This document shows, piece by piece, positions 43,768 to 53,308 of a stretch of DNA of 64,000 nucleotides. The position numbers were made by a program, and so were the translations under genes. The stretch is from MED-G105 sp050331095 (lineage in GTDB: Bacteria; Pseudomonadota; Alphaproteobacteria; Caulobacterales; Parvularculaceae). Below the pieces are notes generated by a model, which was not told the origin of the DNA, ran no database searches, and saw only the letters and a program-made list of their open reading frames with translations. Position 1 is the stretch's first letter, and each line of letters starts with the position of its first letter. Location of the stretch: positions 1 through 64,000 of the forward strand of contig JBHJHE010000008.1 of NCBI GenBank assembly GCA_050331095.1, in the 5' to 3' direction.

Positions 43768-44829
43768 ATGAACGTATCTCCCTCGGCGAAGATCGCGCTC
43801 GGCGTGTTGACGGCGACGGCCGTCTATTTCGCCGCGCGCGCCGCCTTTCGCGAGCCGCCGGCCGAAACCGTCGCTGAAGACGCCGCGCCGACCGCCTTTT
43901 CCGTCATCGCGAAGACCCTCGCCCCTGAGGACTGGCGCGACGTCGTGACCCTGCGCGGCGAAACCCAGGCGGTGCGGAAGATTACGGCGCGCGCGGAGAC
44001 GGCCGGCGCCGTCGTCGAAACGCCGACGCCCGCAGGCGCGACCGTCGCGAAGGGCGACCTTCTCTGCCGGCTTGACGTCGACGCCCGCGCCGCCGCTCTC
44101 GCCGAAGCTCGCGCAGCGCTCGACAAGGCCCGCCTTGACCACGGCGCGGCGGCGCGCCTCGCCGAAGAAGGCTTCCGCAGCGCCACCTCGCTCGCAAGCG
44201 CCAAGGCGGCGCGCGATCTCGCCGAAGCCGGAGTGCGACAGGCGGAGATCGAACTCCAACGCACCCGCATCGAGGCGCCCTTTAGCGGCGTCTTTGAAAG
44301 GCGCGCGGCGGACGTGGGCGACGTCCTCGCCGTCGGCGGCGCCTGCGGGACGGTTCTGCAAACCTCGCCCTTTCTGGTCGTCGGCGCGGCGCCTGAGCGC
44401 GACGTCGCGCGCATCGCCGTCGGCGACGCCGGCCGCGCGCGGCTTGCGACGGGCGAGACGGTGGAGGGCGTCGTGCGCTACGTCGCCGCCGCCGCCGCCC
44501 CGGTGACGCGCACCTTCAAAGTGGAGCTTGAGGTCGACGCGCCGGCTGCGCGCCTGCGCGACGGCGTCACCGCGACGATCGACGTTTTCGCGAAGCCGAC
44601 CCCGGCGCACCGCGCGCCGCGCGCGGCGCTCACCCTCAACGACGAAGGCGCCGTTGGCGTGCGGATCGTCGACGCGAACGACGTCGTGCGCTTTCGCAAG
44701 GTGCGCCTTCTCGGCGAGGAGGCCGCCGGCGTCTGGCTTGGCGGGCTTGACGGCGACGTGCGCGTCATCACACGCGGCCAGGAATACGTGCGCGCCGGCG
44801 AAAAGGTCGCCGTCGTCGACGAGAGCTAA
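43768..44829 (+). CDS. RND efflux periplasmic adaptor (MFP)
   Basis: A 353-residue membrane-fusion protein. A single N-terminal anchor (KIALGVLTATAVYFAARAA) is followed by the lipoyl-like half TLRGETQAVRKITARAETAGAVVE, an alpha-hairpin (about 95-160, Ala/Glu/Arg-rich) and the second half TRIEAPFSGVFERRAADVGDVL. The beta-barrel and membrane-proximal parts complete the family. It bridges the following RND permease, 36 bp downstream, to an outer-membrane channel that is not encoded here. Start ATG 43768 is preferred to an in-frame start at 43738. Confidence 0.87.
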   Translation: MNVSPSAKIALGVLTATAVYFAARAAFREPPAETVAEDAAPTAFSVIAKTLAPEDWRDVVTLRGETQAVRKITARAETAGAVVETPTPAGATVAKGDLLCRLDVDARAAALAEARAALDKARLDHGAAARLAEEGFRSATSLASAKAARDLAEAGVRQAEIELQRTRIEAPFSGVFERRAADVGDVLAVGGACGTVLQTSPFLVVGAAPERDVARIAVGDAGRARLATGETVEGVVRYVAAAAAPVTRTFKVELEVDAPAARLRDGVTATIDVFAKPTPAHRAPRAALTLNDEGAVGVRIVDANDVVRFRKVRLLGEEAAGVWLGGLDGDVRVITRGQEYVRAGEKVAVVDES

Positions 44830-44865
44830 GCCCAGCCCGAAAGGCCAGACACGGAAAGGCGGGAC

Positions 44866-47800
44866 ATGGACAAACTGATCGACGCCGCCTTCGCGCGATC
44901 GCGGGTCGTCCTGACGCTGCTGGCGGCGCTGATCCTCGCCGGGCTTGCGGCGTATAGGGACATTCCCCGCGAGGCGGAGCCCGACATTCCCGCCGCGCGC
45001 GTCGCGGTCATCCTTCCTCTGCCGGGCGTCTCGCCGGAGGACGCCGAACGCATGCTTGTTCGGCCTACCGAGGATGAGCTGCAGTCGATCGAGGGCGTCG
45101 ACCAGATAGACGCCCTCGCCTATGACGGGGCGGCGCAGATCACGATCGACTTCCTCAACGGCGTCGACGTCGACCAGGCGATCCTCGACGTGCGCGAGGC
45201 GGTGGACCGGGCGAAGTCGGATTTCCCGGACGAGGCCAAAGAGCCGGTCGTCGAGGAGTTCAACGCCCAGAACCAGTTCCCGATCCTGACGGTCATCCTC
45301 TATGGCGACGCGCCGGAGCGGGCCCTTCAACGCACGGCGAAGCGCCTCGAAGATCGCCTGGAGGCGCTCTCAGGCGTCCTTGACGCGCGACTCACGGGCG
45401 TGCGCGACGAAATCGTCGAGGTCGTGATCAATCCGGATACGCTCGAAGCTTACGGCCTCACCGGCCTCGACGTCGCCGGCGCCATCCGCGCCAACAACGA
45501 ACTCGTGCCGGCGGGCGCCGTCGACTTCGACGACGGCCGCTTCCAGGTGAAAGCGCCGGGACTCATTCGCACGACGGACGATCTCGCGAGCATCGCCGTG
45601 CGCGCCAACGCAGACGGGGTCGTATCGGTCGGCGACGTCGCCGAGGTTCGCCGGGCGTTCGCCGACCGTCGCGGCCACGCGGTCTTCAACGGCCGGCCGG
45701 CGATCGGCGTTGAGCTTTCGAAACGCGCGGGCGCGAATATCGTCGAGACGATCGAGAACGCGCGGGCGATCGTCGCTCAAGAGGCGTCCGCGTGGCCGTC
45801 GTCGATCCGCCACGAATTCCTCAGCGACCGTTCCGTCGAAGTGCGCGACAATCTCGAAGGCCTGACCTCGTCCGTACTCGTTGCGATCTTTCTCGTCATG
45901 GTCGTCGTCGTCGCCGCGCTCGGCCTGCGTTCCGGTCTGATGGTCGGGGTCGCCATCCCCACCTCCTTCCTGATCGCGTTTCTGGCGCTCTCGCTTTTCG
46001 GCCACACGCTGAACATGATGGTGATGTTCGGTCTCGTGCTTTCTGTCGGGATGCTCGTCGACGGGGCGATCGTCATCATCGAATTCGCCGAACGCCGCCT
46101 TAGCGAGGGCGCCGGCCGCGCGGCCGCCTACGCCGAGGCCTCGAAGCGCATGTTCTGGCCCGTGACGGCGTCGACCGCGACGACCCTCGCCGCCTTCGTC
46201 CCGTTCCTCTTTTGGAACGACATCGTCGGCGAGTTCATGAAATTCCTGCCGCTGACGTTGATCTTCGTGCTCGTGGCGTCATTGTTCGTGGCTCTGATTT
46301 TCCTCCCTGTGCTTGGCGGCTCCGTGGCGCTGCCGGCGGCGCTCGAAAAACGGCTTGCGGCGCGCGGCGGCGAAGCGCCGACCGGCGCCGTCGAGATGGA
46401 CGAAGTCGATCCGCGCCGGCTCGGCGGCTTCGTCGGCGCCTACGCGCGCGCGCTTGGCGAGCTCGTGCGCCGCCCGCTCCTCGTCATGCTGGCCGCCGGA
46501 GCCGCGGTCGTCGTCTGCTGGACGAGCTTCCGCATCGCCGATCCCGACGTCGAATTCTTCATTCGGAACGACAACGAAGAGGTCAACCTCCTCGTCCTCG
46601 CGCGGGGCAATCTGTCAGCGGATCAAACGGTCGCCCTCGTTCAAGAAGTCGCCGCACGGGTCGAGGACCATCCCGCGATCGAACACATCTATCTCCAAAC
46701 GGGCCCGGAATTCGCGCTCGACCCCAGCAAGCCGCCCGAAGCCATTGGCCAGGTGGGCGTCGACCTCGTCTATTACTCCGAACGCGCCCATTCTCGCGAG
46801 ATCGTCGAAGAGTTCCGCGCCATGACCCGCGACGTGCCCGGCGCGTTCGTCGAGGTGCGCCAGCGAGAGGGCGGCCCCCCGATCGGAAAAGACGTCGAGG
46901 TCGAAGTTTCCGGCGTCGACTTCGAGGCGATGCGCGCCGCAGCGGAGAGGACCCGCGCCTTCGTCGACGACGACGAGACGCTCGTTAACGGACGGCGCGT
47001 GAGGACGTTCATGGAGCAGGAAGACAGTCTGCCCCTCGCCGGCATCGACTGGACGCTGAACATCGACCGGACGCTTGCGGGCCAGTACGGCCTTAGCGTG
47101 CGGGAGGCCGGCGACGTCGCCCAGTTCGTCACTGACGGGCTTCTTGTCGATCGTTTTCGTCCGGACGACGCCGACGAGGACATCGACATCCGCGTGCGCT
47201 ATCCGGAGGACGAACGACGCATCTTCGCGCTCAATCGCGTGCGCGCCCAAACGCCCGCCGGGGCCGTTCCCCTCAGCAATTTCGTCGAACTCGCGCCGAC
47301 GCCGCGCGTCGATCGCATCCTGCGGCGCGACGGCGCGCGCGTCATCGACGTCAAGGCCAACGGCTCGGCCCGCGTCGCCGGCCACGAGGTAAGCCAGGAC
47401 AAGGCCATCGGCGAGATGAAGGCGTGGCTCGCGGAAGCGAATTTCGGCCCCGGCGTCGTCGCGCGGCTACGCGGCGCGGACGAAGAGACGAACGCGGCGG
47501 CCGCCTTCTTCAAGGCGGCGATGAGCGCCTCGCTCTTGATGATCGCGATGATCCTGCTCCTGGAATTCAACAGCTTCTACCACGCCGCGCTGACGCTGAC
47601 AGCGGTCGTGTTCTCCGTGTTCGGTGTGTTGTTCGGCGTCGCGCTGTCGGGCCAGTACGTCAGCGTCATCATGACGGGCGTCGGCGTCGTCGCCCTCGCC
47701 GGCATCGTCGTCAACAACAACATCGTCCTCATCGACACCTACCAGTCCCTGCGCCGTAAAGGTCTGTCAGCGGAGGAAGCGGTGGTGCGCACCGGCGCGC

Positions 47801-48129
47801 AGCGTGCGCGGCCCGTGCTTCTGACGACGGCGACGACGATCCTCGGCCTCCTGCCGATGGTGTTCGAGCTCAATGTCGATTTCGCGACCGGCTCGATCGG
47901 GCGCGGCTCGACGACGTCCGACTGGTGGGTGTTGCTGTCGTCGGCGGTCGTCAACGGACTTGCGTTCTCGACGCTTCTGACGCTCGTCCTGACGCCCGTG
48001 CTCCTCGCCGCGCCGGCGACGCTGAGGGCGCGGTTCATGAACGCGGCGCCGGCGCGCGAGGCCCGGCCGGCCCGGCTTCTCGCGCCGCTCGCCAATCGGC
48101 GCGACGACCCGCCGCGCGCCGCAGAGTGA
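44866..48129 (+). CDS. RND efflux permease (AcrB/HAE-1 type)
   Basis: A 1087-residue inner-membrane pump with 12 TM helices and two large periplasmic loops. TM1 LTLLAALILAGLAAYRDIPREAEPDI and the pore-domain text ILPLPGVSPEDAERMLVRPTEDELQSIEGV are typical. The TM4 motif is GMLVDGAIVIIEFAERR, so the second Asp of the usual DD pair is Gly. TM10 IVVNNNIVLIDTYQ is standard. The length is slightly above AcrB (1049). Together with the adaptor it probably exports small molecules; the substrate is unknown. Confidence 0.92.
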   Translation: MDKLIDAAFARSRVVLTLLAALILAGLAAYRDIPREAEPDIPAARVAVILPLPGVSPEDAERMLVRPTEDELQSIEGVDQIDALAYDGAAQITIDFLNGVDVDQAILDVREAVDRAKSDFPDEAKEPVVEEFNAQNQFPILTVILYGDAPERALQRTAKRLEDRLEALSGVLDARLTGVRDEIVEVVINPDTLEAYGLTGLDVAGAIRANNELVPAGAVDFDDGRFQVKAPGLIRTTDDLASIAVRANADGVVSVGDVAEVRRAFADRRGHAVFNGRPAIGVELSKRAGANIVETIENARAIVAQEASAWPSSIRHEFLSDRSVEVRDNLEGLTSSVLVAIFLVMVVVVAALGLRSGLMVGVAIPTSFLIAFLALSLFGHTLNMMVMFGLVLSVGMLVDGAIVIIEFAERRLSEGAGRAAAYAEASKRMFWPVTASTATTLAAFVPFLFWNDIVGEFMKFLPLTLIFVLVASLFVALIFLPVLGGSVALPAALEKRLAARGGEAPTGAVEMDEVDPRRLGGFVGAYARALGELVRRPLLVMLAAGAAVVVCWTSFRIADPDVEFFIRNDNEEVNLLVLARGNLSADQTVALVQEVAARVEDHPAIEHIYLQTGPEFALDPSKPPEAIGQVGVDLVYYSERAHSREIVEEFRAMTRDVPGAFVEVRQREGGPPIGKDVEVEVSGVDFEAMRAAAERTRAFVDDDETLVNGRRVRTFMEQEDSLPLAGIDWTLNIDRTLAGQYGLSVREAGDVAQFVTDGLLVDRFRPDDADEDIDIRVRYPEDERRIFALNRVRAQTPAGAVPLSNFVELAPTPRVDRILRRDGARVIDVKANGSARVAGHEVSQDKAIGEMKAWLAEANFGPGVVARLRGADEETNAAAAFFKAAMSASLLMIAMILLLEFNSFYHAALTLTAVVFSVFGVLFGVALSGQYVSVIMTGVGVVALAGIVVNNNIVLIDTYQSLRRKGLSAEEAVVRTGAQRARPVLLTTATTILGLLPMVFELNVDFATGSIGRGSTTSDWWVLLSSAVVNGLAFSTLLTLVLTPVLLAAPATLRARFMNAAPAREARPARLLAPLANRRDDPPRAAE

Positions 48130-48172
48130 GCGATCGACCGCCGGTCAGTACGGTTAATCGAACGTTATCGGG

Positions 48173-49162
48173 TTATTCGTTATCCTCTACATTGGACGCG
48201 TTAGCGTCGTCGTCGGGCAGATCGAAAACCTGCCCCGGAAAGATAAGATCGGGATCGCGGATTTGGTCGGCGTTCGCTTCATAGATGACTGTGTACTGAA
48301 AGCCGGACCCGTAGACGCGCCGGGCGATGCGCCAGAGGCTGTTGCCGGGCTGGACGACTATCGAGCCTTCGACGAGGTCGAAATCGCCCGGCCGCGCCCG
48401 CTCGAACGGCAGTTCGATCGCGTAGGCCGGCCGGCTATCCTCATCGAGCTGCACGACTTGGAGTTGATGGACGCCCGGCTGGATCGACGTCGCCGTCAAC
48501 GACCAGCGCCCATCGGCGTCGGCGGTAGCGTCGCCGACGAACCGTCCGTCAACGAACAGCCGGACCCTGCGACCGGGCTCGGCGCGGCCGGTGAAGATGA
48601 CTGCGCCGGTGTCGTCGTAGTCGATGGCGTCGCGCGTCAACGGCCCGAGCGATCCGACGGGCTCGCGCGCCTCCTGCAGGATTTCAGTGGCGCCGCCCGG
48701 CGTCGTGCGCAGGACCAGCGGCCGATCGCCTTCGCGCTCGGGCACATAGATGACGATCGTTTCCTCCGAGCGCACCGTAAGGCCGTCCGTTGTCGTCATT
48801 TCGAGGCTGAGTTCGACGGGGCCGCTCTCCAGCGGCGCGTCGGTGACGATCGCCCAGGCGCCGTCGGCGCCGGCGACTTCCGACGCAAGCTCCTCGCCAT
48901 TGGCGTAGACGGTCGCCGTCGCGCCGGGCGCCGCGCGGCCGGCGATCACGGCGGCCCCACTGCGGTCGACGCGGACGATGTCGAAACTCGGCAGACGCGC
49001 CGAGGCCGGCTCGTCAGGTTCGTCCGCCAGCGGCGCTTCCTCGGACGGGGCCTCGGCCGTCTCCGGCTCGCCCGGCGGCTCGATCAGCCCGTAACGCTCG
49101 GCGAGGCGCCAGCCGATGAAGCCGAGCGCGATCAGCAGCAACACGATGATAATAACGCGCAT
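48173..49162 (-). CDS. LysM-domain protein with Ig-like repeats and N-terminal anchor
   Basis: A 329-residue membrane-anchored periplasmic protein. The N-terminus MRVIIIVLLLIALGFIGWRL is an uncleaved TM anchor; an acidic Pro/Glu linker follows. Two Ig/Big-like modules are visible (VIAGRAAPGATATVYANGEEL and VIFTGRAEPGRRVRLFVDGRF). The C-terminal LysM motif (IVVQPGNSLWRIARRVYGSGFQYTVIYEAN) binds peptidoglycan. It matches a common alphaproteobacterial LysM/Ig-like protein of unknown role. The gene is convergent with the RND permease. Confidence 0.85.
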   Translation of the reverse strand: MRVIIIVLLLIALGFIGWRLAERYGLIEPPGEPETAEAPSEEAPLADEPDEPASARLPSFDIVRVDRSGAAVIAGRAAPGATATVYANGEELASEVAGADGAWAIVTDAPLESGPVELSLEMTTTDGLTVRSEETIVIYVPEREGDRPLVLRTTPGGATEILQEAREPVGSLGPLTRDAIDYDDTGAVIFTGRAEPGRRVRLFVDGRFVGDATADADGRWSLTATSIQPGVHQLQVVQLDEDSRPAYAIELPFERARPGDFDLVEGSIVVQPGNSLWRIARRVYGSGFQYTVIYEANADQIRDPDLIFPGQVFDLPDDDANASNVEDNE

Positions 49163-49280
49163 CTACGTCCCTTCCGCCTCCGCCTGACTGGCGCTCGCGC
49201 GCCGATTGACGTTTCGCGCGGACCCTATCAACTGGCGCGGCCGCGAACAACGCCGGTCGCCGCTCATGGAGGATAACCCC

Positions 49281-49835
49281 ATGAAATCATTACTCGTTTA
49301 CTGCGGCTCGAAGCCGGGCGACGATCCGAAGTTCGTCGAGGCCGCCACCGCCGTGGGACGCGAGGCGGCCGCCCGCGGCTGGCGACTCGTTTATGGCGGC
49401 GGCGAGCTCGGCCTCATGGGCGCGACGGCGCGCGCCGCGCGCGACGCCGGCGGCGACGTCTACGGCGTCATTCCGGAATTCCTCGTCGACGTCGAAGGCG
49501 TCCTCGACGGCGTCAAGCATGACATCGTCTCCACCATGCACGAGCGCAAGATGCGCATGTTCGAGGCCGCCGACGCGGTCCTTACCCTGCCCGGCGGCAT
49601 CGGCACGCTCGAAGAGCTGATCGAATGCCTTTCCTGGGCGCGGCTCAAACTCCATGCGAAGCCGATTATCGTCCTCGATCTCGACGGCTTCTGGTCGCCC
49701 TTGCGGGAATTGTTCGACCACATCGTGGCGCGCGGCTTCGCCGACGCCGCGCTCGCCTCGGATCTCGTCTTCGTCGAGACGGTGGGCCAGATATTTCCGT
49801 CCGCGGAACGCCGCATGCTTGAAAGCGTGGTTTAG
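49281..49835 (+). CDS. LOG family nucleotide-monophosphate phosphoribohydrolase
   Basis: A 184-residue Rossmann-fold protein of the LOG (Lonely Guy) family, formerly annotated lysine decarboxylase-like. Motifs are VYGGGELGLMG (38-47) and the catalytic PGGIGTLEE (104-112), with MHERK before it. Homologues release bases such as cytokinins from nucleotide monophosphates. A GGAGG ribosome site precedes ATG 49281; ATG 49266 is less likely. The gene overlaps the gltX end by 4 bp on opposite strands. Confidence 0.92.
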   Translation: MKSLLVYCGSKPGDDPKFVEAATAVGREAAARGWRLVYGGGELGLMGATARAARDAGGDVYGVIPEFLVDVEGVLDGVKHDIVSTMHERKMRMFEAADAVLTLPGGIGTLEELIECLSWARLKLHAKPIIVLDLDGFWSPLRELFDHIVARGFADAALASDLVFVETVGQIFPSAERRMLESVV

Positions 49836-51178
49836 GCCCGCTCGCAGCGCAGGCGGGCGCGGGCTTTTTCAGCGCCGAGCAGAGGAAAGAGCGCCGCCAT
49901 TTCGGGGCCGCGGTCGGCGCCGGTGAGCGCCTTGCGCAACGGCATGAAGAGCTTTTTGCCCTTCGCCCCCGTCGCTTCTTTTACGCGCTCGACGAATGCG
50001 CCCCAGCTTTCCTCCGTCAGGGGATCGTCGGGCACGAGATCCGCCGCGGTCTCCGGCACGCCGCCGGGCTCGATCTCGGGGTCGATCTCGCCGCGCACGA
50101 CGTCGCGCCAACGCGCTGCGTCCTGAAGGACTTCGAGATTGCCGCGCACGGCCGTCCAAAGCGTCTCGCCGACGTCCATCGCGTCGAGCCGTTCTTGAAC
50201 CGCCGCATACGGCGTTTCGTGCAGGATCTTGGCGTTGAGCGCGGCGAGTTCGCCATCGTCGAACCGCGCCGGCGCGCGCCCCGCCTTCGCGAAGTCGAAG
50301 GATCGCGCGAGCGCCATAAGGTCGCGCTCGGGCACGACGGGTTCGGCCGTCCCAAGACGGGCGATGAGGCTCGTGATCGCTTCCGGCTCGAGCCCGCCCT
50401 CGCGCATCGCCTCGATCGACAGCGAGCCGAGACGCTTGGAAAGCCCCTCGCCGTCAGCCCCGACAAGGAGGGAATGGTGCGCGAACTGCGGGAGCGCGCC
50501 TTTGCTCCGCAGGCGTATGATCACGCTGAACAATTCGATCTGGACGGCGCTGTTGGTGACGTGGTCCTCGCCACGCACGACATGGGTGACGCCATGGTCG
50601 ACGTCGTCGACGCAGCTCGGCAGGGTGTAGAGATACATCCCGTCTTCGCGGATCAGGACCGGGTCGGAGACGTTCGCCGTGTCGACGCTCGTCTCCCCCC
50701 GGATCAGATCGGTCCATTCGACGGGTTTCTGCGAGAGCTTGAACCGCCAGTGAGGTTTGCGGCCGTCATTCTGCAGCGCCTTCCGGTCGTCGGCGGACAA
50801 ATCAAGCGCTGCGCGGTCATAGACCGGCGGCGCGCCCCGCGCCCGCTGAAGCCGGCGCTTGCGCTCAAGCTCTTCAGGCGTCTCGTAGCACGGGTAAAGA
50901 AGCCCCTCGGCGCGCAGGGCGTCGGCGATCGCGTCGTACTCGCCGAACCGCGTCGACTGGCGGAAGATCTCGTCCCAATCGAGCCCGAGCCACTTAAGGT
51001 CCGTCTTGATCAAGTCCTCATAGGCGGCGGTGGAGCGCTCCTCGTCGGTGTCGTCGATACGCAGGATGTAGCGCCCGCCCTCGCGTCGGGCGAAGAGCCA
51101 GTTCCACAACGCGGCGCGCACGTTGCCCACATGGAGCTTGCCGGTGGGCGACGGCGCGAAACGGACGGTGACGGTCAT
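49832..51178 (-). CDS. gltX: Glutamyl-tRNA synthetase
   Basis: A 448-residue class I aminoacyl-tRNA synthetase. The HIGH-type motif is APSPTGKLHVGNVR (about 8-21), the tRNA-contact region reads LRIDDTDEERST, and the KMSKS-type motif is ADGEGLSKRLGSLS. The C-terminal anticodon-binding domain begins near residue 330. Alphaproteobacteria often have two GluRS genes; this sequence does not show which type charges tRNA-Glu only. The length is normal. Confidence 0.95.
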   Translation of the reverse strand: MTVTVRFAPSPTGKLHVGNVRAALWNWLFARREGGRYILRIDDTDEERSTAAYEDLIKTDLKWLGLDWDEIFRQSTRFGEYDAIADALRAEGLLYPCYETPEELERKRRLQRARGAPPVYDRAALDLSADDRKALQNDGRKPHWRFKLSQKPVEWTDLIRGETSVDTANVSDPVLIREDGMYLYTLPSCVDDVDHGVTHVVRGEDHVTNSAVQIELFSVIIRLRSKGALPQFAHHSLLVGADGEGLSKRLGSLSIEAMREGGLEPEAITSLIARLGTAEPVVPERDLMALARSFDFAKAGRAPARFDDGELAALNAKILHETPYAAVQERLDAMDVGETLWTAVRGNLEVLQDAARWRDVVRGEIDPEIEPGGVPETAADLVPDDPLTEESWGAFVERVKEATGAKGKKLFMPLRKALTGADRGPEMAALFPLLGAEKARARLRCERA

Positions 51179-51632
51179 GGGGCTTCTTGACGGCTGGAGA
51201 ACGGCTGATCCGGTTAGGCCCTGGCGCGCGCCCCGTCAAACCGGCCGGGTTTACGCGCGTTCCTGAGCGCCCCGGTCGACGAGCGGGCGGCCCGCCGCCT
51301 TTTTTGAGCGGGCGAGGCCCGTTGCGAGGCCCGCAAGAAAGCGCTGGACGGGACGCGGCGCGCCAATCGCGCTCTGCTGAACGAAAGGGTTCGTAGAAAG
51401 ATCAACAGATGCGACGACGCCCCGGCGCGGCCCGGCGCATGGTTTTTCGGCTTTCACGCCAGCGACTATGTCGTGCCGCCGGGCGTCGCAGGCCTCGCCG
51501 CGGGCGGCGGCGTTAGCCTCTCCTGTCGCCGCGTCCTTTCCAAACGACACAGGATCGCCTGGCGTCCGTCGCGCTACGGGACCGCCCCACTCGACGCTTG
51601 ACGTGTATAACGATCGTTATACAACACGTGCG
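51179..51632. other. Intergenic region upstream of gltX and the TetR gene
   Basis: 454 bp between divergent genes. The right end holds the palindromic operator (51604-51623). The left part is GC-rich. A minus-strand open frame of up to 99 codons (51251-51550) ends in a plausible short peptide (VDLSTNPFVQQSAIGAPRP and QRFLAGLATGLARS), but it lacks a good start and a known family, so I do not call it a gene. Confidence 0.4.
51604..51623. promoter_or_regulatory. 20-bp perfect palindromic operator
   Basis: TGTATAACGATCGTTATACA is a perfect 20-bp palindrome 9 bp before the TetR ATG at 51633. Its position and form are those of a TetR operator, so it probably represses the TetR-oxidoreductase pair. 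Confidence 0.8.
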
Positions 51633-52151
51633 ATGACCAAGCGCGACGACATCCTTCGCGCAGGCGAGGTTCTGTTCGCCCGGCGCGGATTCCACGCCGT
51701 TCCAATCGACAACGTGATCCGGGAGGCGGGCGTTTCGCCGCGGACGCTCTACGCTCACTTTCCGTCTAAGGAGGCGTTGGCCGTCGGCGTTCTGACTGCG
51801 CGCAACGGGCGGTTCCTGACGAGCCTCGCCGACGCGGTCGACGAACCCGGCGGCCTTGAGGCGCTCTTTGACCGTCTCGAGGCGTGGCTGCGCGCCGCGC
51901 CGCCCAACGGCTGTCTCTTTTTGCGCGCCTACGGAGAATTCAAAAGCGGGCCGATCGACGAGTGCGTCGCTGCCTACCGAAAGGGGCTTCGCGCCGTCGC
52001 GAGGCGCTTCAGTCCGCCGTGCGCGAACGCCGATGCGTTCGCTGACGAGCTGCTGCTGCTCATCGAGGGGGCCACGTCGCTCGCCGCGTCGCTCGGCGCG
52101 AAACCCGCCGTCGACGCCGCGCGCAAGGCGGCGCAAAGGATGATCCCATGA
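51633..52151 (+). CDS. TetR/AcrR family transcriptional regulator
   Basis: A 172-residue regulator. The HTH region (residues about 5-50) contains RRGFHAVPIDNVIREAGVSPRTLYAHFPSKEAL. The C-terminal domain carries LEAWLRAAPPNGCLFLRAYGEFK, with one cysteine (in NGCLF) that often senses ligands in related NemR/AcuR-like repressors. The operator palindrome lies just upstream and the stop codon overlaps the start of the oxidoreductase gene (ATGA), so regulator and target share one transcript. Confidence 0.9.
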   Translation: MTKRDDILRAGEVLFARRGFHAVPIDNVIREAGVSPRTLYAHFPSKEALAVGVLTARNGRFLTSLADAVDEPGGLEALFDRLEAWLRAAPPNGCLFLRAYGEFKSGPIDECVAAYRKGLRAVARRFSPPCANADAFADELLLLIEGATSLAASLGAKPAVDAARKAAQRMIP

Positions 52152-53233
52152 CGAATATTCCCCAGCGGATGAGCGGCGTTCAGCTTACAGGCCATGGCGG
52201 GCTCGACCGCCTTCTCTATCGCGACGACCTTCCGACGCCGGCCCCAAGGGCCGGCGAGGTTCTGATCCGAGTGCGCGCCACCAGCGTCAACAACACCGTC
52301 GTCAACACGCGCGTTGGCTGGTACTCGAAAAAAGTCGCCGGTGCGACGGCCGTCGGCGCCGAGGGTTATGGCGACGACGTCTCCGATGATGCGAGCTGGT
52401 CAGGCGCGCCCCTGACGTTCCCGCGCATTCAGGGGGCGGACTGCTATGGCGAGATCGTCGCCGCCGGCGAAGCCGCCCTTGAAGCGCGGATCGGCGAGCG
52501 CGTCTTAGTAAGGACGATGATGCGCGCGCCTGTGGACTTCGCGCCGTTTCGGTGTTGGACGTTCGGCTCGGAGTGCGACGGCGGGTTCGCCGACTACGTC
52601 GCCGCGCCGTCAGCGGACGTTTTCGCAATAGAATCCGACCTTGACGACGCCTCCCTCGGCGCAATCCCCTGCGCCTTCAGCACGGCCGAAGGCATGCTGC
52701 ACCGGACCGGCGTCTCGGCCGGCGAGCGCGTTCTCGTGACGGGCGCCTCCGGCGGCGGCGGCTCGGCGGCGGTGCAGCTCGCCCTCCTGCGCGGCGCCGA
52801 CGTGGTCGCCGTCGCGTCGCCGGCGAAGTCCCGCGCGGTCGGCGATCTCGGGGCGAGCACGGTGATCCCGCGCGACGCCGCCCCGCTTGAGGCGCTGGGC
52901 CGCCAGAGCGTCGACGTCGTCGTCGATCTCGTCGGCAGGCCAACGTTCGAGCGCCTGCCAGAGCTTCTTGCGCGGGGCGGCCGCTACGTCACGGCGGGCG
53001 CGATCGCCGGCCCTGCGGTCAATTTCGACCTCAGAACGCTCTATCTCAACGATCTGACGTTTTTCGGCTGCGCGTTCCAGGACGACGTCATTTTCGAAAA
53101 CCTCGTCGCCTATTTGCGCGACGGCCAACTCGCGCCGCACGTCGAACAGACCTTCGCTCTAAAGAACATCCGCGACGCCCAGGCGCGCTTCCTGAAAAAG
53201 GACTTCGTCGGCAAACTAGCGCTTATCCCATAA
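52148..53233 (+). CDS. MDR/zinc-type alcohol dehydrogenase or quinone oxidoreductase family
   Basis: A 361-residue medium-chain dehydrogenase/reductase. The GroES-like N-terminal part shows LIRVRATSVNNTVVNTRVGWYSK and IQGADCYGEIVAAGEAALEARIGERVLV; the Rossmann part has the nucleotide-binding VLVTGASGGGGSAAVQLA (about 195-213). The NADPH-type GASGGGG loop suggests NADPH as cofactor. A few catalytic zinc ligands are not obvious, so reduction of quinones, enals or similar electrophiles is plausible. It overlaps the TetR gene by 4 bp. Confidence 0.88.
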   Translation: MTNIPQRMSGVQLTGHGGLDRLLYRDDLPTPAPRAGEVLIRVRATSVNNTVVNTRVGWYSKKVAGATAVGAEGYGDDVSDDASWSGAPLTFPRIQGADCYGEIVAAGEAALEARIGERVLVRTMMRAPVDFAPFRCWTFGSECDGGFADYVAAPSADVFAIESDLDDASLGAIPCAFSTAEGMLHRTGVSAGERVLVTGASGGGGSAAVQLALLRGADVVAVASPAKSRAVGDLGASTVIPRDAAPLEALGRQSVDVVVDLVGRPTFERLPELLARGGRYVTAGAIAGPAVNFDLRTLYLNDLTFFGCAFQDDVIFENLVAYLRDGQLAPHVEQTFALKNIRDAQARFLKKDFVGKLALIP

Positions 53234-53308
53234 CGGACTGCGTCGCTCGTTTATCGCCCCTTGCTCCGTATACACTAACGCGAGACGCGCGTCTCACGCC
53301 AGCGATGG

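Noticed and set aside
51251..51550. A 99-codon minus-strand frame upstream of gltX
   Set aside because: The C-terminal half looks protein-like, but there is no good start, ribosome site or family.
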